Of a DNA stretch of 64,000 bases, positions 36,625 through 44,475 are shown piece after piece. Within the stretch, counting starts at the first letter, position 1, and each line of letters opens with the position of its first letter. The translations under genes were made by a program, and so were the position numbers. Origin of the DNA: Planctomycetota bacterium (GTDB lineage: Bacteria > Planctomycetota > UBA1135 > UBA2386); assembly GCA_016716265.1 (NCBI GenBank), contig JADJWQ010000002.1, forward strand, positions 519,001 through 583,000, read 5' to 3'. The notes below the pieces were generated by a model. The model made no database searches, was not told the origin of the DNA, and saw only the letters and a list, made by a program, of their open reading frames with translations.

Positions 36625-36664
36625 GGTGCTCGCGGGACGGTGCTGGCGGGACGGTGCTGGCGCG
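36623..36664. repeat. 14-bp tandem repeat, three units, in the lysS leader and start codon
   Basis: Units acggtgctSgcgSg at 36623-36636, 36637-36650 and 36651-36664, almost identical. The first unit overlaps the lysS GTG start. Each added or lost unit would change the spacing from promoter to start. A possible -10 (minus strand TATCCT in CCTATCCTGG) lies a few dozen bases upstream of the repeat. The rest of the 180-base gap to the next gene shows nothing else. Confidence 0.85.
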
Positions 36665-36804
36665 AGGGCGGTCGGAAGCTCGCGCGGTGGAAGCGCGCCA
36701 GGATAGGAAGGCGTCGGCCGCTGCGTGAAGTGCGACTTGGGTCGCGAACGTCGAGAATCATCGCGAGCGGGACGCTGGACGGCACCGCGGCGACGCGCGG
36801 CCGC

Positions 36805-37176
36805 TCAGCCGGTAGCGCGCGGTCCCGGGGCGATCCACAGCGAGCCGTCGCGCTCGACCACCTGCCACGTGCGCACCGCGACGTCGCGGAAGGTCGTGCA
36901 GCGGCCGGTGCGGAGGTCGAAGCTCCAACCGTGCCACAGGCAGCTGAGGATGTCGCCGCGCAGGTCGCCGTCGGCGAGCGCCGCGCCGGCGTGTGGGCAG
37001 GAGTTCTCGACACCGACCCAGCGGTCGGCCAGGCGGAACACCGCGATCTCCGCGCCGCGCACGCGCACGACGGCCCCCGGGTCGAAGCGCAGCGCTGCGA
37101 CCGGGCCGATGCGCTGCCACGGCCCAGGGCCGAGGTCGTCGGGCGCGCGCTCGGTGCAGGCGTCGTCGGGCACCAT
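36805..37176 (-). CDS. Small Rieske-type [2Fe-2S] protein
   Basis: A 123-residue soluble ferredoxin of the Rieske fold. Cluster box 1 is CPHAGAALADG and box 2 is CLWHGWSFDLRTG, each giving one Cys and one His ligand. The surrounding beta strands (GAEIAVFRLADRWVGVENSCPH) match NirD/dioxygenase ferredoxin-like Rieske domains. There is no signal peptide or membrane helix, so it should act in the cytoplasm as an electron carrier or subunit. No oxygenase is adjacent, so the partner is unknown. It lies 29 bases upstream of the trmB stop codon on the same strand. Confidence 0.88.
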   Translation of the reverse strand: MVPDDACTERAPDDLGPGPWQRIGPVAALRFDPGAVVRVRGAEIAVFRLADRWVGVENSCPHAGAALADGDLRGDILSCLWHGWSFDLRTGRCTTFRDVAVRTWQVVERDGSLWIAPGPRATG

Positions 37177-37205
37177 TCCTCGCCATTGGAGCCCGCGGTG
37201 GGCGG

Positions 37206-37925
37206 TCAGTCGACGGGCATGCGGCGGAACGCGTACTGCCGGATGATGCGGCCCTCGTCGCGGTACTTGCGCTCGAAGTTGGTGGGCGAGAACGCGTGAC
37301 CCGGGCCCGCCGCACGCAGCTCGTGCTCGGCCTCCTCGTCGCGCGCGAGCAGCGGCGACGCGCCGAGCACACGCGCGATCTGACCGGCGTAGGCGGGATT
37401 GTCGGTCGCCACCAGCAGCAGACCGTCGCGCTTCAGGATGCGGTGGATCGTCGGCGGGATGCCGTCGGCGAAGAAGCGACGCTGGCGGTGGCGGCGCTTC
37501 GGCCAGGGATCGGGGAAGTAGACGTGCAGGCGATCGACGGTGCCGTCGTCGACCCGATCACGCAGGAACAGCGCGGCGTTGTCGACCAGCACGACAGCGT
37601 TCGATCGGTCGGCGTCGCGGAGCTGTGCCGCGGCGTGTGCGGCGTAGCCGGGGGCGGCCTCGATGCCGACGAAGAACGAACCCGGCCGAGCGGCCGTCGC
37701 GGCGACCAGGAAGCCGCCCTTGCCGGGCCCGACCTCGATCTCGACGCAGGCGACGGCGGCCGGGAGCAGCTCGGCGAGGTGCGGTGGGTCGTCGCGGCCG
37801 TCGACCAGCGGCAGGTCGTCGCGGTCCGCCACCTCCGGCACGCGGCGGCGGAACGACAGCTTGCCGCCGACCGACATGCGGCGGGCGCGGCCGACGACGG
37901 GCTCGGGGGGTGGCTCGGGGGCCAT
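37206..37925 (-). CDS. trmB: tRNA (guanine-N7-)-methyltransferase
   Basis: A 239-residue SAM-dependent enzyme that makes m7G46 in tRNA variable loops. The SAM site is EIEVGPGKGGFLVAAT, followed by FVGIEAAPGYA. The family signature is DRLHVYFPDPWPKRRHRQRRF, whose PDPWPKxRHxxRR is essentially diagnostic. The C-terminal SPTNFERKYRDEGR is also conserved. The start at 37925 has TAAGCT seven bases upstream and no Shine-Dalgarno sequence. Confidence 0.95.
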   Translation of the reverse strand: MAPEPPPEPVVGRARRMSVGGKLSFRRRVPEVADRDDLPLVDGRDDPPHLAELLPAAVACVEIEVGPGKGGFLVAATAARPGSFFVGIEAAPGYAAHAAAQLRDADRSNAVVLVDNAALFLRDRVDDGTVDRLHVYFPDPWPKRRHRQRRFFADGIPPTIHRILKRDGLLLVATDNPAYAGQIARVLGASPLLARDEEAEHELRAAGPGHAFSPTNFERKYRDEGRIIRQYAFRRMPVD

Positions 37926-37932
37926 GTCCGGG

Positions 37933-37938
37933 AGCTTA
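37933..37938 (-). promoter_or_regulatory. -10 box of a probable leaderless promoter for trmB
   Basis: TAAGCT on the minus strand, then 7 bases, then the ATG at 37925. It fits the leaderless pattern seen at 3158, 5817, 11867 and 15042. Confidence 0.45.
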
Positions 37939-38075
37939 CGTGGCCGCCCGGCGGGAGGCGACCGGGACGGCGGGAAGGCCCCGGCGACGCCCCGTTCCAC
38001 GTCGAATGGAAATGTCCGCCGCGGGCTGTGCCGGAGTCGGCGGGCGGATAGCCTCGGGGTTCCCCGGGGTGGACC

Positions 38076-39317
38076 ATGAGCGAGACGCGGGACTCGGCGA
38101 GGGTGACGGAGGCGCAGGTGGCCGAGCTGGACGCTCTGCTCGGCGGTCTCGCGGATCCGGTGCTCCGCTGCTCGGTGCACGGCCGCGTGATCGGAGCCAA
38201 CCGCGCCGCTCGGCAGCGAGGCATCCGCACCGGTTCGCAGCTCCTCGAGCGGGTGAGACCGAGCGATCGTCCGCTGGTGCAGATGTCGCTCGCCAGCGCG
38301 GCGCGCGGTCGGGCGGTGCGCGAGCTGCGGCTGCAGTGGCTCGAGGCCGACGCCCGCTGGTGCCCGGTGGCGCTCGGTCTCGGCGATTGCGCGGCGCCCG
38401 CCGGCTCGGTGCTGGTGCGGCTCCGCGACGTCGACGGCCAGTCGCGCGCCGAGCGCGCGCTGGAGCGGTTGCGCCACGGACTCGAGCTGGTCGCCGGGCT
38501 CGTCAGCGCGGGCGGAGCGGATGGAGTGGTCGCACCCGCGCAGCTCGCGAGAGCCCTGTGCGCGATCCGCGACGCGCGCGCTGCCTGCATCGTCGAGCGC
38601 ACGGCCGGTGGCGGGCCTACGTTCCAGCTCGTGCACGGGGTCGGCATCGACGGCGAGCTGTTCACCGCGGCGCTCGCCGACGGCGGTGCGGACCTCGATG
38701 GGCCGCAGCTCGCCGCGCGCCTCGCGCGGCGGATCGGCGGCGCCGACGCCGGCGGTCTGCGCGGCGTGTGGGGGCCGCTCGGGCAACAGCGGGGCGCCCC
38801 GTCGCGCTTCGGCGCGGTGACCGTCGAGGTGACCGGACGCGAGCCCGAGCGCGCCGAGTGCGCGATGCGCGACCAGCTCGGCGCGATCGCGCTGTCGCTG
38901 CGACCGCTGCTGGTCGAGCCGGCTGCCGGCGGAATCGCGGCCGCGCGGACGCAGGCCCAGCGCGTGCTGGTCGTCGACGACGACGCGGGTGTGCGCACCG
39001 TCGTCTGCGCGATGCTCGAGCAGCTCGGCGCGACGGCGCTCGCGAACAGCGACGTCGAGGGCGCGCGCCGCGCGCTCGTCGCCGATGGCGGCGTCGACGT
39101 GCTGGTGTGCGATCTCGGCCTCGAGGTCGAGCCCGGTCGCGAGCTCGCGGACTGGGCGCTCGCGAGCTTCCCCGACCTGCGCGTCGTGGTGTGCTCGGGG
39201 CGCATCGGTGCCGCGACCGCGGGGCTGGTGCAGCGTCACGCAGCGCGCGCGGTCGCGCTGGAGAAGCCGTTCCTGCCTGCGGAGCTGCGCGACGCGATCG
39301 CGCACGTCAGCCGCTAG
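38076..39317 (+). CDS. PAS / receiver-domain signalling protein without a kinase domain
   Basis: A 413-residue protein. Residues ~15-130 look like a PAS domain (LGGLADPVLRCSVHGRVIGANRAARQRG). The middle ~150 residues could be GAF-like. The C-terminal ~120 residues are a response-regulator receiver: VLVVDDDAGVRTVV (acidic pocket), VLVCDLGLEVEPG (phospho-Asp), VVCSGR (Thr/Ser position) and ALEKPF (Lys). There is no DHp or HATPase domain and no DNA-binding output, so it probably works with separate kinases or as a sink. A TAGCCT box in GCGGATAGCCTCGG lies 23 bases before the ATG. Confidence 0.8.
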   Translation: MSETRDSARVTEAQVAELDALLGGLADPVLRCSVHGRVIGANRAARQRGIRTGSQLLERVRPSDRPLVQMSLASAARGRAVRELRLQWLEADARWCPVALGLGDCAAPAGSVLVRLRDVDGQSRAERALERLRHGLELVAGLVSAGGADGVVAPAQLARALCAIRDARAACIVERTAGGGPTFQLVHGVGIDGELFTAALADGGADLDGPQLAARLARRIGGADAGGLRGVWGPLGQQRGAPSRFGAVTVEVTGREPERAECAMRDQLGAIALSLRPLLVEPAAGGIAAARTQAQRVLVVDDDAGVRTVVCAMLEQLGATALANSDVEGARRALVADGGVDVLVCDLGLEVEPGRELADWALASFPDLRVVVCSGRIGAATAGLVQRHAARAVALEKPFLPAELRDAIAHVSR

Positions 39318-39347
39318 CGCGGGCGCGCGCCGTCCGGCAGCGGGGCG

Positions 39348-39695
39348 TCAGTCGCCGCCCTCGCGCACCAGGTTGACGTTCCAGGCCGGGATGCGCACGC
39401 CGATCGACCCGCCGGCGGGTCGTGCGACGACGCGCGCCTGGCAACCGAGCCGGCTGTCGAGGCCGACGTCGCGCGCCTCGTCGAGCTGGTCTTCCTCGTC
39501 CTCCGTGGCCGGGCTCAGCGCGTCGGCGCCGGCCTCGATGCGCACGTGGCAGGTCGAGCACGCGCAGACCCCGCCGCAGGCGTGGTCGAGCGCCACGCCG
39601 TGGCGCAGCGCGACGTCGAGGATCGAGTCGCCGAGGTCAGCCGGGAACTCGCGCCCGTCCGCGAAGCGCACGCGGATCGGATCGCCGGTGGTCAT
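39348..39695 (-). CDS. fdx: [2Fe-2S] ferredoxin of the isc operon
   Basis: A 115-residue adrenodoxin-type ferredoxin that supplies electrons for Fe-S cluster assembly. The cluster motif is C40-x5-C46-x2-C49 (within HACGGVCACSTCHV), with the fourth Cys in LGCQARV. ATEDEEDQLDEA is the acidic helix typical of Isc-type ferredoxins. It is the last recognised gene of the isc operon. Its ATG overlaps the hscA stop codon by 4 bases, so it should be translationally coupled. IscX, which follows fdx in E. coli, is not present. Confidence 0.93.
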   Translation of the reverse strand: MTTGDPIRVRFADGREFPADLGDSILDVALRHGVALDHACGGVCACSTCHVRIEAGADALSPATEDEEDQLDEARDVGLDSRLGCQARVVARPAGGSIGVRIPAWNVNLVREGGD

Positions 39696-41599
39696 CGCGC
39701 ATCCTCCGTGGGGGGCAGGGCGGCCGGTCGCTCGGCGGCGAGCGCCTTGCGTACCGCAGCGCCGACGACGTCGTCGGCGACCTGCGCGGTGCGCTTCGAC
39801 AGCTCGTCGACGGCCGCGCGCAGCGCGTCGGTCGATCCGTTGGCCGCGAGCAACGTCGCGACGCGCTGCGCGGCCTTGCGGATCGTCCAGGTCTGGTCCG
39901 GCGGCAGGTCGGCGAGGTCGAGCGCGGCGCGCGTGCCGCGCACCATCGCCTGCGCCTTGTTGCGCAGCTCGATCGCCTCGCGCTCGTGCATGTCGTCGAT
40001 CGCGTGCTCGATCGACTCGCGCATCATGCGGTTCACCTCGTCGGTCGTCAGCCCGAAGCTCGGCACGACCTGGATCGACGCCTCGATCCCGGTGCGCTGC
40101 TCGCGGGCGCGCACGCGCAGCACGCCGTCCGCGTCGACGAGGAAGGTGACCGCGATCCGCGGCAGGCCGGCCGGCATCGGTGGGATGCCACGCAGGCGGA
40201 ATGCGCCGAGCTTGCGGCAGTCCGCGACGCGCTCGCGCTCGCCCTGGTAGATGTTGATGTCGACGGCGGTCTGGTTGTCGACCTGCGTGGAGAACTCCTC
40301 GGTCACGCTGGTCGGGATCGTTGCGTTGCGCAGGATCAGCTTGCTGACGACGCCGCCCATCGTCTCGATGCCGAGCGACAGCGGCACGACGTCGAGCAGC
40401 AGGACCGCGCGGTTGCCGCCGGTGAGCACGTCGGCCTGGATCGCGGCGCCCAGCGCGACCGCGAGGTCGGGGTCGACGCCCTCCTGCGGCTGCTGGCCGG
40501 TCAGCTCGACCACGCTGCGGCGCACCAGCGGGATGCGGGTCGAGCCGCCGACCAGCACGACCGCGTCGAGCTCCGCCGTCGCGATTCCGGCATCGCGGAG
40601 CGCGCTGCGGCAGCAGTCGATGGTGCGCTCGACGAGCGGCGCGATCAGCTCCTCGAAGCGCGCACGAGTGATCGAGAATCGGCGCTCGGCGCCGCCCGTG
40701 TCGACGCTCAGCTCGGCGCTGTCGGCGGTCGAGAGCTGCACCTTCAGACCCTCCGCGGACTTGCGGATCGCCTGCCGCACGTACGGATCGACGACGTCGC
40801 CGGCGTCATGGCCCAGGTGCTCGAGCAGGTCGCGCGCGATCAGCGCGTCGAAGTCGTCGCCGCCGAGGTGGGTGTCGCCGGCGGTCGCGAGCACGCGGAA
40901 CACGCCGTCGGCGATCCGCAGGATCGACACGTCGAACGTACCGCCGCCCAGGTCGTAGACGAGCACGGTGCCGTCGCGCGTGCCGTCGATACCGAACGCG
41001 AGCGACGCCGCGGTCGGCTCGTTGACGATGCGCAGGCAGTTCAGCCCGGCGAGCTCGGCGGCGTGGCGCGTCGCCTGGCGCTGCGCGTCGTCGAAGTAGG
41101 CCGGCACGGTGACGACGACGTCGCTGACCTCGCGGCCGAGCGCTCCTGCGGCGATGTCGCGCACGTGCATCAGGATGCGCGCCGAGATCTCCTCCGGCGA
41201 CCAGTCGCGGTCGTCGATGCGGATGCGCGCGAGGCCGCGCTCGCCCTCGACCACCGGGTAGGCGAGGCGCCGCGCCTCGTCGCGCAGCTCGGCACCGGAG
41301 CGGCCGATCAGCCGCTTGACCGAGTAGACGGTGCGGTCGGGGGCGTCGAGCGCGCGCGCCTTCGCCGCGCTGCCGACGACCAGCGAGCCGTCGTTGTCGA
41401 ACGACACGACCGACGGCACGAGCGCCGCGCCGTCGGCTGCGCGCAGCACGCGCGCACCCTTGCGGCCGACGATCGCAGCGAGGCTGTTCGTCGTGCCCAG
41501 GTCGATGCCGAGGACGACGCGCGCGCCGCGCGCCGGCTCGTCGGCGCGCTTCTGCGTCGCGTCGCGCGGCGAGCTGTCAGGGTCGGCGGGGTGGGTCAA
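39692..41599 (-). CDS. hscA: Hsp70-type Fe-S chaperone HscA
   Basis: A 635-residue DnaK-family ATPase dedicated to transferring clusters from IscU. The N-terminal ATPase is recognisable from VVLGIDLGTTNSLAAIV, VYSVKRLIGRSG, VVVTVPAYFDDAQRQATRHAAELAGL, RIVNEPTAASLAFG, VLVYDLGGGTFDVSIL and VVLVGGSTRIPLVR. The substrate-binding domain begins near LLLDVVPLSLGIETMGG. Its length and gene position between hscB and fdx favour HscA over DnaK. Overlap with hscB (4 bases) and fdx (4 bases) indicates coupled translation. Confidence 0.93.
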   Translation of the reverse strand: MTHPADPDSSPRDATQKRADEPARGARVVLGIDLGTTNSLAAIVGRKGARVLRAADGAALVPSVVSFDNDGSLVVGSAAKARALDAPDRTVYSVKRLIGRSGAELRDEARRLAYPVVEGERGLARIRIDDRDWSPEEISARILMHVRDIAAGALGREVSDVVVTVPAYFDDAQRQATRHAAELAGLNCLRIVNEPTAASLAFGIDGTRDGTVLVYDLGGGTFDVSILRIADGVFRVLATAGDTHLGGDDFDALIARDLLEHLGHDAGDVVDPYVRQAIRKSAEGLKVQLSTADSAELSVDTGGAERRFSITRARFEELIAPLVERTIDCCRSALRDAGIATAELDAVVLVGGSTRIPLVRRSVVELTGQQPQEGVDPDLAVALGAAIQADVLTGGNRAVLLLDVVPLSLGIETMGGVVSKLILRNATIPTSVTEEFSTQVDNQTAVDINIYQGERERVADCRKLGAFRLRGIPPMPAGLPRIAVTFLVDADGVLRVRAREQRTGIEASIQVVPSFGLTTDEVNRMMRESIEHAIDDMHEREAIELRNKAQAMVRGTRAALDLADLPPDQTWTIRKAAQRVATLLAANGSTDALRAAVDELSKRTAQVADDVVGAAVRKALAAERPAALPPTEDAR

Positions 41600-42093
41600 C
41601 GGGAGTCTCCGGAGCGCAGGTCGCTCCTGGCCTTGCGGTGATAGCGGGATTGGTGCAGGCGCGTCGCCGCGCCGCCGTGATCGCCGGCGTCGAGCGCGGC
41701 GGCGATCGCGGCGAAGTCGGCGTCGAGCAGGGCGTCGACTTCGGCGGCCAGCGCGGTGCGGCCGGCGTCGCCGACGGTCGCGACGCGCTCGGCGAGCTCC
41801 ATGGCCGCGAGCAGGAAGTCGGGGTCGAGCTGCTTGTGGGCGTCGAGGGTGCCGGGCGCGCGGAGCTCGAGCAGCGCCTCGGCGCGGCGGAACCGGTCGG
41901 CCAGCGTTCGGTAGGCGTCGTTGATCGCCGCCGAGCGGTCGAGCAGCTCGGAGAGCCGCGCCGCGTCGGCGTCGAGCGCGTGGTGGTCCGGGTGCGATGC
42001 GCGCGACAGCTCCACGTAGCGCCGCTCGAGCTCGCCGCGATCGAGGTGGAGGTCCGGCGCGAGGCCCAGCGTTCGGAACGGATCGGACGACAC
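41596..42093 (-). CDS. hscB: J-domain co-chaperone HscB
   Basis: A 165-residue co-chaperone that delivers IscU to HscA and stimulates its ATPase. The N-terminal J domain (~1-75) holds LERRYVELSRASHPDHH with the invariant His-Pro-Asp at 34-36. The C-terminal helical domain (~90-165) carries the IscU-binding bundle (LLAAMELAERVATVGDAGRT). GTG start at 42093. It overlaps hscA by 4 bases and follows iscA by 56 bases. The family assignment rests on HPD, length and gene order. Confidence 0.9.
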   Translation of the reverse strand: MSSDPFRTLGLAPDLHLDRGELERRYVELSRASHPDHHALDADAARLSELLDRSAAINDAYRTLADRFRRAEALLELRAPGTLDAHKQLDPDFLLAAMELAERVATVGDAGRTALAAEVDALLDADFAAIAAALDAGDHGGAATRLHQSRYHRKARSDLRSGDSR

Positions 42094-42149
42094 GGTGGAT
42101 CGGGGGGCGGCGAGGGGTCGCGGTTCGTCACGGGCGAGCGCCCGGCGCC

Positions 42150-42533
42150 TCAGGCCGAGAACGATGTGCCGCAGCCGCAGGTGCCGGTCGCGGACGGGTT
42201 CTTGAAGACGAAGCCCCGGTCGAGCAGCCCATCGTTGAAGTCGAGCACCGTGCCCGCCATGAAGAACTCGCTCTTCTTGTCGATCACGAGGTGCACGCCG
42301 TGCTGCTCGAACGTCAGGTCGAATTCGGTCGGGCCGTTGGCGTCGAAGTCCAGCACGTAGCTGAAGCCCGAGCAGCCGCCGCCCTTCGCGCCGATGCGGA
42401 CCCAGGTCGAGGCCACCGGCATGTCGTGCTCCTCCATCACGCGGAGGACTTCGCGGGCGGCCCGCTCGGTGATCTGGATCCCCCGGCGCTTCTCGGTGGT
42501 GGCGTCGCTCGGGCTGGTCGTCGTCTCGCTCAT
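42150..42533 (-). CDS. iscA: Iron-sulfur cluster assembly protein IscA
   Basis: A 127-residue A-type carrier for Fe-S clusters. The three ligand cysteines are Cys54 (GAKGGGCSGFSY), Cys119 and Cys121 (TGTCGCGTSF), the standard C-x64-C-x-C pattern. The N-terminus has a polar extension of about 17 residues before ITERAAREVLRVMEEH. The ATG at 42533 is preferred over an upstream frame start at 42614. It sits between iscU and hscB, as in E. coli. Confidence 0.94.
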   Translation of the reverse strand: MSETTTSPSDATTEKRRGIQITERAAREVLRVMEEHDMPVASTWVRIGAKGGGCSGFSYVLDFDANGPTEFDLTFEQHGVHLVIDKKSEFFMAGTVLDFNDGLLDRGFVFKNPSATGTCGCGTSFSA

Positions 42534-42555
42534 GGAAGGATCTCCGCGCGTCGGG

Positions 42556-43011
42556 TCACGCGTCCGTGCGCTGCTCGCTCGCGCCGGCTGCCTGTGCACC
42601 GGCCGCCTGCGCATCGGGCGCGGCGTCGGTTCCCTGCTTGCGCCGGTAGTCCGCGATCGCTGCCTTGATCGCGTCCTCGGCGAGCACCGAGCAGTGGATC
42701 TTGACCGGCGGGAGCGACAGCTCCTCGACGATCGCGGTGTTCTCGATCTTCATCGCCTCGTCGATCGTCGTGCCCTTGAGCCACTCGGTGGCGAGGGACG
42801 ACGACGCGATCGCCGAGCCGCATCCGTAGGTCTTGAACTTGGCGTCGACGATGCGGCCGGTCGCCTCGTCGACCTTGATCTGCAGCTTCATCACGTCGCC
42901 ACACTCCGGTGCGCCGACGATGCCGGTCCCCACGTCGCTGGCGTCCTTGTCGAGGGAGCCGACGTTCCGCGGGTGGTTGTAGTGGTCGAGAACCTTGTCG
43001 CTGTAGGCCAT
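42556..43011 (-). CDS. iscU: Iron-sulfur cluster scaffold IscU
   Basis: A 151-residue scaffold on which the cluster is built. Ligands Cys37 (APECGDVMKL, with the conserved Asp39), Cys64 (TYGCGSAIASSS) and Cys107 (KIHCSVLAEDAI, with His106) are present. LPPVK (100-104) is the HscA recognition peptide. YNHPRNVGSLDK is the typical N-terminus. The C-terminal ~25 residues are Ala-rich (AAPDAQAAGAQAAGAS) and extend past the usual end of IscU. The leader contains a 14-bp tandem repeat. Confidence 0.95.
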   Translation of the reverse strand: MAYSDKVLDHYNHPRNVGSLDKDASDVGTGIVGAPECGDVMKLQIKVDEATGRIVDAKFKTYGCGSAIASSSLATEWLKGTTIDEAMKIENTAIVEELSLPPVKIHCSVLAEDAIKAAIADYRRKQGTDAAPDAQAAGAQAAGASEQRTDA

Positions 43012-43038
43012 GACAGAACTCGCGCTGACAGTGTGTGG

Positions 43039-43108
43039 GAGACGATGTGCCGGAGACGATGTGCCCGAGACGATGTGCCCGAGACGATGTGCCCGAGACG
43101 ATGTGCCG
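43039..43108. repeat. 14-bp tandem repeat, five units, between iscS and iscU
   Basis: Five units of gagacgatgtgccS with a 14-base period, starting at 43039, 43053, 43067, 43081 and 43095, then a decayed unit. It occupies about half of the 149-base spacer. A 14-base period would not keep a reading frame, so this is non-coding. It lies in the leader of iscU on the minus strand, where it might influence the balance between iscS and the downstream genes. Confidence 0.9.
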
Positions 43109-43160
43109 TAGAGAATGCGTCGGAGACTCGGCAATTTGCCCGGACCGGGGCAGCCGCCGA

Positions 43161-44384
43161 TCAGTGGACCGTCCACTTGACCTGGGACAGGTCGATGCCC
43201 TCCTGGACCATCTCCCACAGCGGTGACATCGCGCGCAGGCGCAGCACCTCGCGGACGACGAGGTCGACGACGAAGTCGACCTCCTCCGCGGTGTTGAAGC
43301 GCCCGAGCGAGAACCGGATCGAGCTGTGCGCCAGCTCGTCGCCGAGGCCGAGGCTCTTGAGGACGTAGCTCGGCTCCAGGCTCGCGGACGTGCAGGCCGA
43401 GCCGGACGACACGGCGACGTCCTTGATCCCCATGATCAGCGACTCGCCCTCGACGTAGGGGAACGAGATGTTGGAGAGGTGTGGCAGTCGGTGCTCGGGG
43501 TCGCCGTTGACGACCGCGTCCGGGAGGCTGGCGAGGATGCCGTGCTCGAGTCGATCGCGGAGCGCGCGCACGTGCGCGACGTCGGCGTCGAAGCACTCGC
43601 GCGCGAGCCGGGCCGCCTCGCCCATGCCGACGATGCCGGTCACGTTCAGCGTCCCCGAGCGCATGCCGCGCTCGTGACCGCCGCCGTCGACGAGCGGCGC
43701 CAGCCGCACGCGCGGGTTCTTGCGCCGCACGTAGAGCGCGCCGACGCCCTTCGGGCCATAGAACTTGTGCGCGGACAGCGACAGCAGATCGACCTCCTGC
43801 GCGACGACGTCGAGCGGCATGCGGCCGGCGGCCTGCGTGGCGTCGCAATGGAACAACGCGCCCTTCGCCTTGCACAGGCGGCCGATCTCTGCCAGCGGAT
43901 GGGCGGTGCCGATCTCGTTGTTCGCGGCCATCAGCGAAACGACCGTCGTGTCGGGCCGGATCGCGTCGGCGAGCGCACCGAGATCGATGCGGCCTTGACG
44001 GTCGACGCCGAGCCAGGTGACCTCGAAGCCCTCCTGCTCGAGGTGCTTCATCGGGTCGATCACCGCCTTGTGCTCGGTCACGCACGTGATCAGGTGGCGT
44101 CCCTTGCGCTCGTACATGTGCGCAGCGCCCTTGATCGCGAGGTTGTTCGACTCCGTCGAGCCGCTCGTCCAGATGATCTCCTTGGCGTGCGCACCGATCA
44201 GCGCCGCGACCTGCTCGCGCGCCACCTCGACTGCGCTCTCGGCCATCCAGCCGAACGGGTGATTGCGGCTCGCGGCGTTGCCGAAGTCCTCGGAGAAATA
44301 CGGCAGCATGCGCTCGACGACGCGCGGGTCGCAGCGGGTCGTCGCGCTGTTGTCCATGTAGATCGGCGTCTTGACGGCTGACAT
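43161..44384 (-). CDS. iscS: Cysteine desulfurase IscS
   Basis: A 407-residue PLP enzyme that supplies sulfur for Fe-S clusters. Motifs are YMDNSATTRCDPRVVERMLPYF, WTSGSTESNNLAI, VTEHKAV (His), HCDATQAAG (Asp), LSLSAHKFYGPKGVG (Schiff-base Lys) and SSGSACTSASLEPS with the persulfide Cys. The C-terminus SSIRFSLGRFNTAEEVDF is also IscS-type (group I desulfurase). The ATG at 44384 begins the conserved N-terminus. iscR lies 91 bases upstream and iscU 149 bases downstream. Confidence 0.96.
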   Translation of the reverse strand: MSAVKTPIYMDNSATTRCDPRVVERMLPYFSEDFGNAASRNHPFGWMAESAVEVAREQVAALIGAHAKEIIWTSGSTESNNLAIKGAAHMYERKGRHLITCVTEHKAVIDPMKHLEQEGFEVTWLGVDRQGRIDLGALADAIRPDTTVVSLMAANNEIGTAHPLAEIGRLCKAKGALFHCDATQAAGRMPLDVVAQEVDLLSLSAHKFYGPKGVGALYVRRKNPRVRLAPLVDGGGHERGMRSGTLNVTGIVGMGEAARLARECFDADVAHVRALRDRLEHGILASLPDAVVNGDPEHRLPHLSNISFPYVEGESLIMGIKDVAVSSGSACTSASLEPSYVLKSLGLGDELAHSSIRFSLGRFNTAEEVDFVVDLVVREVLRLRAMSPLWEMVQEGIDLSQVKWTVH

Positions 44385-44475
44385 GTTCGGACGTGGTTCG
44401 GTGTGCAGGGGTGCTGCTGCGGCGTTCGACGCAGAGCTCCGGAAACTGGGATCGGATCGTGGCGAGCGCACGGCC

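Noticed and set aside
43039..43108. CRISPR-like direct repeats
   Set aside because: Units are contiguous with no spacers, 14 bp long, and no cas genes are in the window.
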